The notes under the pieces were generated by a model, which searched no databases, had not been told where the DNA came from, and saw only the letters and a program-made list of their open reading frames with translations. A DNA stretch of 64,000 nt from Pipra filicauda (taxonomy: Eukaryota > Chordata > Aves > Passeriformes > Pipridae): positions 930,001 through 994,000 of the forward strand of contig NW_024104317.1 of the NCBI RefSeq assembly GCF_003945595.2. The letters run 5' to 3'. The first letter of the stretch is position 1. Each line of letters starts with the position of its first letter. Below, piece after piece: positions 34,017 through 45,569 of the stretch. Position numbers and translations under genes: made by a program.

Positions 34017-34545
34017 GCTGTAGCAGTTGAAGTAGACCCCAAACCCTTATAGAACATTCCTGAGAAACCTCTCACTTCTGCAGTGCCAAGACTTCAGAGC
34101 ATGGTCTCAGAGCTCCAAAGGTACAACTTGAGGGTGAAACACAAGCCTGGCATGGAATTCCGGCAGGAGGTTTTCACAGAAGGGCAAGATGCAGAGGAGA
34201 AGGAGGACTCACAGGAACAGGTGCAGGCGGTCTTGCAATGCTTTACCCGGTCTACAAATACACCAGTGGAAATAGTGAGAGGAGCAGAGAGCAACGATGC
34301 AATAAATCTTTTAAAAGAAACAATAAGACCAGGACAGCTGGCTTAAAAAGGAGCATGTTCCCTTGGCTACCAGTGACTTCAGGAATGAAAAAAGTGGAGT
34401 GAGTGAGGGACAACATAGTGGCAGGGCAAAAACAATGATCCCAGAGAAATTTAAATCCTGGGATACTGAGAAAGATTCCAGGGCAAATTGGTTGCTTTTC
34501 AAAAGACTTGGTGGAGAGTTAGTCTCTGTCCAGAACACCATGTGA
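34017..34545 (+). pseudogene. Ty3/gypsy-type retrotransposon pol fossil (RNase H end to integrase start)
   Basis: Frame 34017-34346 reads VEVDPKPL (compare the gypsy RNase H block TDHKPL), a stop at 34050, KPLTSAVPRLQSM, then LQRYNLRVKHKPG, the usual RLQ...Y....Y.PG signature that ends gypsy RNase H. It closes with NLLKETI, resembling the linker before integrase. After a frame change, 34363-34545 reads DFRNEKSGVSEG and MIPEKF, matching the FRDEL...DGL...IP block at the start of the gypsy integrase region. An in-frame stop, the frameshift and loss of the usual ADALSR motif show it is dead. Reverse transcriptase, protease, gag and LTRs were not found. It begins just past a microsatellite. Family-level identification is by motif order, from memory. 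Confidence 0.75.
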
Positions 34546-34549
34546 GGAA

Positions 34550-37500
34550 AAGAAATGTCAGACATTGCAGTGCTTGAGCAAAATACTGAAGAAAGAAAAG
34601 CAAAGAATATAGGAAAGTTTGGGTGTATGGAGGAGGGATGGGAAGAGAGGGTGCTGAGTGAACAAGTGTGAAGGAAAACCACTCATATGAGATCTCCTGT
34701 GTGCTTTACACATGGGTGTTTCTTTCCAAAACTCATGAATTTTGTGACTAACTTTTAGCCCCCAGTGCCTTAGCCAGAGAAGCACCCTACCACTGATACC
34801 CAGCTCCATTCTCAGCTCACCAGTGTCTTAGGCTGAGTGTACACTCAATAAAAATCTATTTTCTTCTCTTTCCACATGGGAATTTGCTACTTTTTAGTTT
34901 CCTTGCCTTACTCTCTTTCTCTGGTGTTGTGAGACTCTAACAGAGTCTCCTGTGCTCCCCCCGAGTCTTCCCTTCTCCTACTCATAGTCCCTTTCCAGAA
35001 CAAAATGAGAAGCAGCTTCCTTTCAAGCTGCCCCTGCGTATGCCCCCAGCTTGTTCTCTTGGCTACACTTCTCTTGAGGAACATGCTGGAATGCTAAAGC
35101 CATGGTAATGAGTAACACACTTCTTCAATGGGATGATGCTTTCTGAATGCACTGTGCTTTACAGCTACCATAAATAATGAAATCAGTATTTGTAAACTAT
35201 ACTTTAAGGAATCCATTCTTTTCCAGAGATTTCAAAAGCATGTCATTTTCCAGATTGAGAAGTTTGCCAGTTCATCTATTTTTAGAAATTCTCACTCTAC
35301 TGATGTGGTCAAGGCAGTCCTTAAACAGAAAAGGGTGCCTGCCTCGAAGGTATAAACAGCTAAACATGTGATGGGAAATGCTTCAGAGGTGAGCTCGGCA
35401 TACTCCTAGACATCAAAGTTGTTGGGTGGTGAAACTGGAGGGACAAATCAGTGTGCAGGATGGGGAAACAGGCACTGAAAAACATCTTAGAAGTGACTTT
35501 TCTTGGAGACCTGAAGAATCCTTAAAATAGTCTCACGTCCCAGGAAATGAGACAGTGTGGTCTCAGCCAGCAATGCACTTCCTTGGAAATCTTAATGTGT
35601 ATAAACAAAAAAGTAGGAGGAAAAAGCCAAAATAACCTAAGCAAACAAGGCTGTCTGTGAGGCTCCTCTGGGCTCTGCACCTCTGCCAGACCCACCAGCT
35701 CCCTTAGATCTCTCATCTCTTTCATCCCTCCCTCCTCAGCTCTCAACCACAGCAGAGCCCTGGAGGCTGCCCAGGGAGCAGGGACAATCCTGCCCTGAGC
35801 AGGAGCAAGCCCCACAGATATAACAAGGGAAAACAGATCCACACCTGAAGACCTCCCAATATTTGATATCTCCCAAACTTGGTACGGTCATGGATAGAGC
35901 TGATTGTGATCCTGCCCTTTTCCCAAGGTTGCCTCCTTGCTTCCAGTTCAGCACAGGATGATCTGGTGAAACTGCTGGGACTTGGAAGCTCTTTGAAGCC
36001 TCTATTCCTAACTTGTTAAGTATAAAACAAAGTCTTACTGCACTTAACTTTTCGAAGATGCTGTTCTGTCCTAAGTGATCCTGTGTGAATGCTTTTTTTC
36101 TACTTAAAGGCTATTGATTCTTTTGCTTAAAATGCATGTATATATTTATTTGGTTACTGGGTAATAAACTGTGTCATGCCTTGCTGTAAGCCTGAGCTGG
36201 GGCTTTGATCCAAGATGACTCTCCAGTCTTCCTTTGAGCCATAACTTTCCCAGGCACTCCTGGACTCCTGGGCTGACCGTGCATTTGTTGGGGACCCATT
36301 AGGACTGGCTGTGACCCTGCAGCCAGGTGTGATCCCATTCCTGGCTGTATGGGATGAGGTGTACACCATGGGGCAGCCCCTCTCCTTGTGCTTTCATACA
36401 CCTGGAAGACCAAGCAGTGGTGCTCAATACTTCGCAGGTGGGAACAGCCCTGCACTGTGGACACCAGGCTTCTGATGCAGCATCCTGCCAGCCCAGGCAT
36501 GGGCAGAGCTCATGGAAGGGTTTGCAGCTCCCCTTTCAGAACTTGCCCCAGCTCTGCTCCAAGCTGCCCAACTGGGCTGGGAGGCAGTGACACACAGACA
36601 CCTCCTCCAATCTTTTTCAAACCACATGGCTTTTTCAAACCACGAGACTCCCATCAAACCTGGCCCTGCTCCAAGGTTCAGGCAGGCGGTGGTGGGGCGG
36701 GAGGAGGAGGGAAGCAGAGAGCAATCCATAACCTTTGTAGCACTCTTGAGAGCAGCTGTCTGGCAAATGTCAAGCACTGTCTAGGGCTATTTTGGGCACT
36801 TCATATTTATAAAGGATGCTTTGAGGTGGGGGAAGGGTGCAAAGGGGATTTTCTTGTTTCCAACACCTTAAGGAATAAAACCCCAGGAAGGAAAGTTCAA
36901 GAACACTCCTTGGTTATGTGGCCAATGCCACATCCCATTGGAGCATCCTTGGAGGCTCTCAGATGGGCAGGACATTGGAGAAAGACCTTCTCTTGTGACT
37001 GGAGACCTCCAGAAGAAGGTGAGATCCAGGAGGTGGGATTCAGGGTGAGGATGTGGAGGGGCCTCATGCTATGGACATGCATGTGCCAGTACTGCAAGGG
37101 GGACCAGCATCCCATGCCCAGGTCCCCAGGAGGACTCCTGGGTGAGAAACCACTGGCTTTTAAATGTCCTTCCTAAGGACTCTCAGAAATATAGCCTTAA
37201 TTCTGGATGTTTTCCACTGCTGTCCCATGGGCCCAAACCTCCAAGCTCTGAAGAAGTCTCAGACTCCTTCACTTTGAGCAGAGCCAAGACCCAGAAACAA
37301 GATATTACAAGGAGGAGCAGATCATCTAAAAGTTTCTTGCCTGAAAGATATATGGCATATAACTGGAACATCCAATAGGAAAGCATTCCTATTGACAAGA
37401 AGGGATGTTCTTCCAAGAATGGAAACTATTGCAGAAAGTCAATGTGCTTGTCTTTGCAAACTTTTCTTTTGGTAAGCCTGGAGAATAAAGTTGTTGTCAT

Positions 37501-37840
37501 TTGTAATAGCTGGAGGGTTCAGTCCCTCCACAATATGTCTCTTTATCAGAAGCAAATACCACAAAAGTAGGATAAACAACCTCTCAATATTTTAATACTC
37601 TCAATACTATAAAAAGTTACATGGTGTGTTTAGTGTTTTAAGACTGGTTGGGCCTGATCCATTTTAGGATTAAACTAGGATCAAACTAGGATCAAACTCC
37701 CTGCTGGGATCTCAGAGCCATCAGTAGCAGCACCAGGAAGAACCTCTCTTGTTAGCCCAAGACCAGCAACCACAATACCCATCTAACAGAGGGACAAAGG
37801 AGGAGTGGGGGTCTACAAACCAGCTATCACACTTCCCGTC
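34550..37840. other. intergenic, nothing recognised
   Basis: Mixed AT and GC sequence. The longest open frame (36388-37176, 262 codons) has no family signature and competes with frames on the other strand. A short AAACTAGGATCA tandem repeat lies at about 37668-37700. Confidence 0.45.
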
Positions 37841-38025
37841 CCAGAAAAATGCTGGCATGAATAATCCAAGACGGTTTTGAGAGCATCTGGAAGTTAGTAC
37901 AGAGATGAGTAATACCTGATATGGCTTTGTCAAGAACGAGACACGTCAGGCCAATTTAATTTCCTTCAGCAGCGGGGTATAATGAGCCTGCAGATGGTGA
38001 AGCAGTGGTGGCTGTGGGATGGGGG
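37841..38025 (+). mobile_element. decayed CR1-type LINE reverse-transcriptase fragment
   Basis: The plus-strand frame from 37920 reads GFVKNETRQANLISF, matching the CR1 RT block usually GFVK..SCQTNLI.F.D.V. Upstream GAGCATCTGGAAG (37891-37903) fits the preceding LE.. block. After a one-base frame change, ADGEAVVAV fits the following VD.GKAVDVV block. Stops and the shift show it is inactive. Confidence 0.68.
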
Positions 38026-38029
38026 TGCT

Positions 38030-39690
38030 GTGCCTGCCCTACCATAGGATGGAGGGGAGCAGGGCCAGGCAGGGAGGGCAGGATGGGTGCTCAGGGAGCC
38101 AGGGGACGGTGCTGTGAGAGCAGCTCTCAAAGGCTCACTGTGGGGCTGGCAAGCCACCATTGAGCACTCCCACTATAACAGAGAGCATGGAGAAACAGAG
38201 AGAGTATTTATTAAATTTGCATGCCATGCAAATCTGGGGCCACAGACAGAAAAAGGATTGTGGCAAACTGGAGAAATGGGATAAAAAGCTAGGAGGAGGC
38301 TGAAGGAGGGGGGTGCTGTGGTGTGCTCCTTCAAGAAGGGGGCAGGGGAAGATGTCTCCTGGGCGGCTGCTGCCTGACGCTACCTTCACTGCAGCCTGGA
38401 GTTACAGAGGGAGCCCCAGGAGGTCAGGAGGGAGTCCCTCCTGAGGTGCTGCTGACGGTGGAAATGCAGACAGAAGAGTCTCTGTGTAGCCCTATGGAGC
38501 CCGCAGTGCCCGGGTGAAGCAGGTGTCAGTCACCTGTGGGCACCCACTGCATCTGGGCTGGATGTACCGGAGCAGCTCTGGCGCACAGGACTTGCCATGC
38601 AATTTATATTCCTTTAATTCACAGTGCTGTGGTCTGAGCCATTTCTGTATTAAGCTGAATTGGTTTAACAGGAGAAGCTGTCAGCACCAGCAGGGTGGCC
38701 TCCCTTATGGATGGTAGTGCAGGCAGGGTATAAACCAGCAGAAATCCAAACCCTCCTGCACTGGTCCCAGGCAGCTTTCCCTCTGCAGTGAGGGAAAGAA
38801 TGCCTAGGAGCAAAAACCTGGTACCCAGCTGCAACCAGCTGCTTTCTGCCAGTGCTGGGATAAGGTATGACTTAAAATGAGCTACCGAAGGTCACAGTGA
38901 AAAATGAAACATGAGCAAATGCGTCTCCCTGTACCTCCTGCCTGCAATGGGAAGAAGCTGAAAGGGAGATGAGACTGCAGGAAAGCTGGGCACCCCACGG
39001 CTGAGAACCAGCAGAGCTGTGGGGCAGCTGCCAAGCCTGGGCAGGGATGGCTTTCACACACAGCAGTGCCAAACAGAAATGGAAAAGGGTTAACTTCTGT
39101 CTATGTCAGCCTGTGGAGCCAGCATGGAATCAACCCCCTTGCATCCTGTTTTTCCGTGCTCTCAGAAGAATGTAAACCTTTTTAAACAAAACCCAAACTT
39201 TTTAGGAAAGGAAAAAAAAGAAACAAAAAAATAAAGCGGTCTTAACTGTTATTTGTGGCAAACCCCAGCAATCCTCAAATCCCCTGGTGGGGAGGCACTG
39301 AGACCTGCTGACAGCTGAGCCGTCTGGTGGAACGCGACCCCCTTCTTGCCACCCGGGGAGGATGTGACATCCCAAAACTGTCCTCCCCTAGTCCCAGGGC
39401 AGAGGCCAGACACATCCTGAGCCACTGTGGCCCCACAAGGGCTCGTGCTGAGCGCTGGGAGCGGGACCCTGACTCGGCGACAGGCTGGGGTCAGCGGGAG
39501 AGGCTGGGGCAGGGCAGGAATTTGCCGGCGGGTGCTGGCTGCCTGGCTGGTCCCCCGATGGCGAGGCCACGTGGTTTCCCTGCGCAGGGAAATAAAAGCA
39601 AGGCTTTGAAAGTTGGCGTGTGACAGAGCGTCCCCCCGGGGAGTGGGGCAGCAGCGAGCGCGTGCGTCCGTGAGCGGCCCTGGCCGAACG
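38030..39690. other. intergenic, nothing recognised
   Basis: No gene or repeat was recognised. CpG content rises after about 39430. Confidence 0.45.
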
Positions 39691-39770
39691 CCGCGCTCCT
39701 TCCGCTTATTGACGGCGCTTTATCAGGGGCTGCGGGCTGCGATAAAGCGTATGAAAATAAAAGGCATCTC
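39640..39770. promoter_or_regulatory. CpG-rich element with perfect inverted repeat
   Basis: CGCTTTATC (39716-39724) and GATAAAGCG (39741-39749) form a perfect 9-base inverted repeat with a 16-base spacer, next to CTTATTGACGGCG and ATGAAAATAAAAGG. The mix of CpGs with CDX/HOX13- or GATA-like words suggests an enhancer core; untested. Confidence 0.42.
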
Positions 39771-39934
39771 CAGCAGGCCGGGCGAGAGCAGGCCCTGCCG
39801 TTGCTTTCCCACACTGATTAGGATCTGGGCAGGCTTCGGCACTCCAGATCTCCGATGAAAGCAGCAGGACCGGCAGCACTTCCCTTCCTGGCCCCCGCTC
39901 AGGGCCAGAGGCAGTGAGAGGTCAGCAGGCTGCA

Positions 39935-40235
39935 CGCTGTGCACCACACAGCACACACTGTGCTTCACATGAGGCACCACGCTGGGCACTGTGTGCACCA
40001 CATCACACCACATCACACACCAGGCACTGGGCACCACACTGGGCACTTCGGGCACCACGCTGTGCCACATGGCATACCAGACACCGGCCACCTCACCGGC
40101 CACTCCAGGCACTCTGCATTGGGCCCCCATACTGGGCACTGCACCACCCACCATTCACAATTCTGTGTAAGCCAGGCACTGCACACTGTGCACCACACCA
40201 CGCACCCTGGGCACTGTGCACCCCACACCAGACAC
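39935..40235. repeat. degenerate CACCAC..TGGGCACT minisatellite
   Basis: Many diverged units of about 20 bases around CACCACACTGGGCACT. The His/Thr/Gly-rich open frames across it are by-products of the repeat. Confidence 0.75.
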
Positions 40236-40239
40236 CATC

Positions 40240-41335
40240 CTGATTCCCACACTTCTCTGTTGGAACCTGGGGATGGATCTGCAGCTTTTCCCTTTGAAGG
40301 AGCCCATGCATGTGGGGTAGCACTCATGTAAGACATCTGGCTGGGATGTATCTGGGGCAGGACCAGGCCTGTCCCCTGTGGAGACAGCATGGTCCCTGCC
40401 CTTGCTGGCAGCCATCCCCATCCCCAGGATGCTGGCCAAGGTCACGTCCCCTTTCCGCCAATTGTTTGGTGGTGGCTGGGCTGTGGCTTCCTTCTGGTCA
40501 TGAGTCTGACTGTCACCCTGGCGTGAGTGCTGGGGCTGGCACCTCAATCCCTGCTGGGCACAGGCAGTTCCAGGGCAGGCAGGCTCCAGGGAACAGAGTC
40601 TTCTGCAACACCTCCAGAATTCACCAGGCTGCATTGCCAGGCAGTCTGGGCAGAAACGCTCAGGCAGACAGGGAGCAAAACACAGGGTGTACTGGCTAGA
40701 AAATAGAAGTCTGATCTGACTGCCTCTGGGGTTAAAAGGAATGTGGGCAATGGCAGTAATGGAAGGTTCTGTCCCCCAAGTGCTGCAGGGCTTGGAAATG
40801 TTCAGTTAAGTGTGGGTTTTGTGGGGTATGATTTTATTGCCCCTTTTCACCTCCAGCACACTCTTGAAGAGGTGCTGGGAACCGAAGCACTTAAAAGCAG
40901 CTCATGATGAAACCTCAAACCACACAAACCATGCTTGGTCTGGGGTTTTCTCACAAGCTCGGAGTGCCGGCTGGGTCCTCAAAGGAGCAGTGACTCCCTG
41001 AATGAGGTTGGCTCACAGCTTGTGGTTTTAAGAGAAATGCAGCTCCTCCTCCCTGACACCTTCTCCCTTCTTATGGATTGTTTCCCTGCTTGAAAAAAAT
41101 CAGGTGGATGCTCAGAGGCAAACTTTGCTTCGAGTGGTGCAGATCCCTGCACAGACCCTCCTGGTGCCCCGGCAGCCCCCCCACTGCCACCCTCTGCAAA
41201 CCAAACAGTGGGGAGGGCTCTTTCCTTTCTTACACCGAGTGTAAAGATTTATGGGGCCCTGGCAACAGATCAAAAGCAAATTCAGTCATTTACAGTAAAA
41301 TCAAAGCAGGCAGAACAATGAATATGAAGCGAGGT
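40240..41335. other. intergenic, nothing recognised
   Basis: No gene or repeat was recognised. Confidence 0.45.
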
Positions 41336-41339
41336 TAAA

Positions 41340-41450
41340 ACACCTTGTTACAGGAACAAATTGTGCAGCTGACATCAAAATAATGGAATTTATGTCCCTG
41401 CTGGTTGAAGCCAAATTATTTTCGGTGACATTTGTCTAAGCACGAGCTCC
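41340..41450. promoter_or_regulatory. candidate conserved non-coding element
   Basis: Contains AACAAATTGTGCAGCTGACA (SOX-like word beside an E box CAGCTG), AAATAATGGAATTTATG and CAAATTATTTTCGGTG. Confidence 0.35.
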
Positions 41451-41454
41451 GGGA

Positions 41455-42235
41455 GACGTGCTTGATGCTGCTGCTGAGATATTTTGGGTTCAGGCACCAG
41501 CCTCACACATTGGAGTTCCAGGCAGAAGGTGGCCAGTGGAGGGCTGCCCACAGAGCCCAGGGCTCAGAATCTGGTCCCTGTCAACTGTTTCCCATCCTCT
41601 GAAGTGGGATGATGTGGGGAACCCCCTACACCTCCTGGGGTGGGTGATGCACTGCCTGTGTGGTCTGTATAGGACTTGCCCCAGCTGGAAAACATGGATG
41701 TGTTGCTGCTGCTGGCACCTGCCCAGGAGATGCTGCTTGCTTCATAATGAATTCAGTGTGCCCTGTAGCCCCAGAGCCACATATCAGGTGTGACGGGCCC
41801 TGCATGCTGCTTGCTCCTCACCCGAGGTGGCCTCCTGTCTGGGAGGCATTGCCAGCTCCCTGGGTGGCAGCCGGAGTTTCATCCCATCCCTCAACTCCTT
41901 TGTCTTTCCATCACTTTTGGGCAGTATGTCCTTTTTCCTTGCCTGCCTAACCCTGGCTGTGCTCAAATATCTCGTGCTTGCCTGACTCTGGCATGTCCCA
42001 ACAGATGACACAGCTCTAAAAATCCACTTACTCCTTCCATGTCCCCCCATCACAGAAATAACCCCACTGCCACCCCCAGGACATGGATTGGGCTGCCTGG
42101 TGCATTGGGACAATCCCTCCCTGTCTCCTGCCCATGGCCCTTTGCCAGGCTGGCAGCCCCTTGTGTGAGAAGACCACTCCTGGGAAGGCAGACAACACAT
42201 CCCACTCCAGCAGCTCAATCTGCGTGCGGCATGGC
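41455..42235. other. intergenic, nothing recognised
   Basis: No gene or repeat was recognised. Confidence 0.45.
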
Positions 42236-42239
42236 TGGG

Positions 42240-42320
42240 CTTGTTTTGAAAATATATTGTGAAGCACTTCATTGCTATGGAGACTTACTTTATGGACAAA
42301 TAAATATTTGGCTGTTTTTC
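42240..42320. promoter_or_regulatory. candidate conserved non-coding element
   Basis: Short AT-rich block with GAAAATATATTGTG, CATTGCTATGG and GGACAAATAAATATTTGG. Confidence 0.28.
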
Positions 42321-42324
42321 CTCT

Positions 42325-42775
42325 TGCCTTAAAAGTCTGTCCCTTCTCCACTATCTCTGCATCCTTTCAGCTCTCTGTATGGGTGTTGTCTTGCAGGGTC
42401 TCTTTGCTTCTTCAGCCTTTCTTATCCTCCTCTCCTGTCCATGCTGCGCATCTCTGCATGTCCTTCGTCACCTCTCAGTCTCCTCCTCCTCAGCCTTCAG
42501 CTCAGTGTCCTGGGGACCATCCAGCATGAGAGAGAAGGAGGCTCCCTCCCATCTCCATTTTTAAGCATTTATGCATTTAACAAGAATCAAAATTATTTTA
42601 TCCTCTTAATTCTTGAGATTTGCATCCCAGCAGCAACAATGCAGCTGTTTTCAGCTTTCCTGGTCCCATTGCTGTCTCCTTGGTTGGACTCCACTTGCCA
42701 CATCATGTGTTTCCATCAGGATGGTCGATCCCATCAGAGTTGCTCCTCTCTATGGCCCCCATGTTTCTTTTGGGA
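42325..42775. other. pyrimidine-rich flank of the hairpin locus
   Basis: Many TCC/CTCC words. No gene recognised. It would be the 5' part of any plus-strand primary transcript carrying the hairpin. Confidence 0.4.
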
Positions 42776-42777
42776 TA

Positions 42778-42874
42778 TTTTGGGGTGTTTCAGGAGATCT
42801 GGGTGAAGATTTTGCTTTGCACAAAATTTTGCACAAGCAAGATCTTCGCCCAGATCTCTTGAAAACCTCCAAAA
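42778..42874 (+). ncRNA. candidate microRNA-like precursor hairpin
   Basis: Pairing runs 42778-42785 with 42867-42874 (8 pairs), a 2x2 internal loop, then 42788-42817 with 42835-42864 (30 uninterrupted pairs), closing on a 17-base loop (42818-42834) with an inner CAAAATTTTG palindrome. Of 38 pairs, four are G:U in plus-strand RNA (784-868, 793-859, 804-848 and 811-841, with 42000 added to each). On the minus strand these would be C/A mismatches. The length and stem suit a Drosha/Dicer substrate, with possible mature arms near 42795-42816 and 42838-42859. No known microRNA is recognised and no flanking target-site duplication is visible. A recent inverted duplication is the alternative. Confidence 0.5.
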
Positions 42875-42879
42875 GCCAT

Positions 42880-45110
42880 TAAAAATAGCAACTGGCAAAG
42901 CAACACCACCAGTTCACTGAGCAGGGGAAGGGAAGGCAGGATACAAATGAACCTCCTTCATTAATAAATCCTAACAGCTGTGGAAAGTTTGAGGCAAGTG
43001 AGAGCACCCAGACAGAAAATTAAAAAACTAATAAAGTCCTCAGTGTGGGGGCACTGGCATCAGGTCAGTTTTACTTCTCTAGGCACCTCGTAAAGAGACA
43101 TTCCAGGACACTAACTCATAAGGGAAAGCTGCAGGGGTCAAGGAGAACAGTGGAAAGCTAACCATGGTAACTCAAGTATACTAGAAAGGCAGCAGAAAAC
43201 CAGCAAGGAGTTGGGTCTTTTTCTTTTCCCCCTCTTTTTTTCTCTCTCTGTTGGTTGTTGGGCAAGCAGAGCCTGCAGTTGGAGGATCATGGTGGGTATG
43301 GTGGGACAGCCAAGCAGAGCCTCAGTGAAGAGCCCTATCTGTTGAAATGGTTGGGAATGGGAACCTGAAGCACAGGCTCTTTCCAAGCCAGGAGCAGAAG
43401 CTGCTCACTGCCCTCTCTCCCACACTGCCTGACCCAGCTGCACCACTTCTTCTGGTCTGGGGATGTGCAATAGCTTGACACCATACTCTAAAATGCACAG
43501 TACGCTTCAGTGTTAACTGTAAATCTAAATAGTGATGCGTTGGTGTAATGAGGGCAAAAGCTGAAAATTATTCCTTAATATTTTGTATTTTGTTTTGTGC
43601 CCCCAGCTGGTGCTGAAGCTCTTACCCCTGGAGCCCACTCCCTGCCTTCCCACTGCCTCCCCTCCAGAAGGTGGGGAAAACACGGACCCTGGGGTGGAGG
43701 GAGCTTCTCACCTACAGCACAGCTCTATGTGGAACCAGGGATGCTCTCAACTGGGTGGGGGGATGTGCGTGTACCCCCCTGCAAGGGAAGCTACATGCTG
43801 TGCCTTTGGGGGCCTAGCACTATTCCCAGGAGCTTGCTGACCTCTCTCTCTCTCTCCTCTTTTCCAGCCTTTAAGGTGGAAAGAGTAAGGGAAGAAAGTA
43901 GTCTTGCCTGCCCTGGGAGATCAGACTCACAGTGAAATTCCAGCCTGCGAGTGCTTTTTGCAGCTCTTTAAAACAGACAAATGCATATATATGTCAAGAG
44001 CAGCTTCCTGGAAGTGGGAAGGGATGGGATGAAGGGAGGAGGCCTGGATGCACATTTGTCCCATGGCCAGGCAGCACACCCCGGGAGCGAGCAGCCAGGG
44101 CAGAGTGAGATCCAGGCTCAGCATGCTGCCATCCAGGAGAACCTCTCACAGGGCTCCAGCCGCAGCATAAAAACCTCCTGCCAAGTCTTGGGCTGGAAAC
44201 ATCCCTCAGCCATGGCTGTCTATCAGGCACCTGGACCAGGATGCACAGCTCTTGGTCTGGCTCCAGGGGAGGGACACCATGGGAGCACGGGGATGGTTAT
44301 TGCAGAGGAGTATGAGGTGGCTTCCTGGTCCTTGTCTGGTAGCCAGAAGCAATCAGAGTCCCAGTCCCACACCCTCACCCTGCCACAGCTGACCAGAGGT
44401 TTGGCCCTTGGCTCTGGTGCTGTGCCTCTGGTTTGTCTGTTGGTAAATTTACCTCGTTGTTTGCACTGTCACATTGCCTGGGATCCCAGGATCCCACGGT
44501 GCGAGTGCTGGCCAGGCAGCCCTGCCCTGCCCTGCTCTGCCCTGCCTGCCCTGCCTGCCTGGGGACGCAGCACTCTCCCTGAGGCAGGCAAGGACCAAGG
44601 ACCACTCATGGGGTCTCTCAGGGCTACCAGGGCAGTGTGCCGAGCACTGCTGCCCACACAGTTTGCTGAATGAGCCCCTGTGGTTTGCCTGCCAGTGAGA
44701 AGCAATGTGCAAATGTGGAAGCAGCTGCATTGAATATTTCAGCACAAAACCGTGAGTTTCCTTGGCTTTCCAGATCCCAGCCTGGAGGCCACTTTCACAG
44801 CCAAGCTATAAACCTTGCAATCAGGGGTTTCTAATGGAAACATTGACATAACCTGTAGCTGACAGAGCAACAGCTCCGTTCACATTAAGCCTGAGTTTTC
44901 ATCCCTAATCCCCCCAGCTCCTGGCCTGTCTCAGAAACGAACCTGTGCAGCTGGCTGAGCATCCCGAGGGACACGGTGGGCGGCTGGGCTGGGGGGGTCG
45001 CAGGGGTTCGGCTGCTCCCTGCAGTGCCAGCCCTGACCTGCCGCACTGCAGGCAAGGGGCTGATGGCTGGGGGAGCCCTTCTGCTGCAGCAACACGGTCC
45101 TCTGCCACCA
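42880..45110. other. intergenic with minor simple repeats
   Basis: A CT repeat ends near 43862 and a CCTGCC repeat lies at about 44519-44562. No gene was recognised. Confidence 0.45.
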
Positions 45111-45114
45111 AAAA

Positions 45115-45400
45115 GGCGAAAGAAAAAGGCAGAGTGGTTCAGTTGGTTGTAAAAATTAATGAGTTCAGATACAGACTTGCTTTATTCCGGTCCAGCTGTG
45201 TAACCACGGCAATCGTGTCCGGCACACTAGACAGTTACATCAGCTCCACACCCCTGTACAATAAGACTCTGTTTGATCTCAGAAACAAGATCAGACTCCT
45301 GGGCTTTGCACATCGTGCTTCCTACATATGTAAAATCATTTTATTACCAGCCAGGAGAGTTCATCTAAGCCGCTCTTGCTGTGCAGCTGATGTGGAGAGA
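45115..45400. promoter_or_regulatory. candidate conserved non-coding element
   Basis: Balanced-composition, repeat-free block with AAAAATTAATGAG, GTAACCACGGCAATC and ACATATGTAAAATC. An open frame of 244 codons spans it but lacks any family signature. Confidence 0.35.
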
Positions 45401-45490
45401 ACATGCCCCTGTCTGCACTTCTTTTACCAGATGGAGATCTACAGAGAGATTGTAGAGCTGCTACTTCTCCAAATTTGTTTTGTTCTGTTG

Positions 45491-45563
45491 GTTATTTTTT
45501 TTGGTTTTGTTTTGGTTTTGGGGTTTTTTTTGTTTGTTTGTTTTGTTTTAGTTTTTTTTTTTC
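45491..45563. repeat. T/G-rich (GTTT)n-like low-complexity tract
   Basis: Runs of T broken by single or double G. Confidence 0.9.
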
Positions 45564-45569
45564 AAATTC

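Noticed and set aside
36388..37176. 262-codon plus-strand open frame
   Set aside because: No domain or family signature, competing frames on the other strand, and no CpG promoter or splice context.
39914..40331. His/Thr/Gly-rich open frames
   Set aside because: Translations of the degenerate CACCAC minisatellite; no gene.
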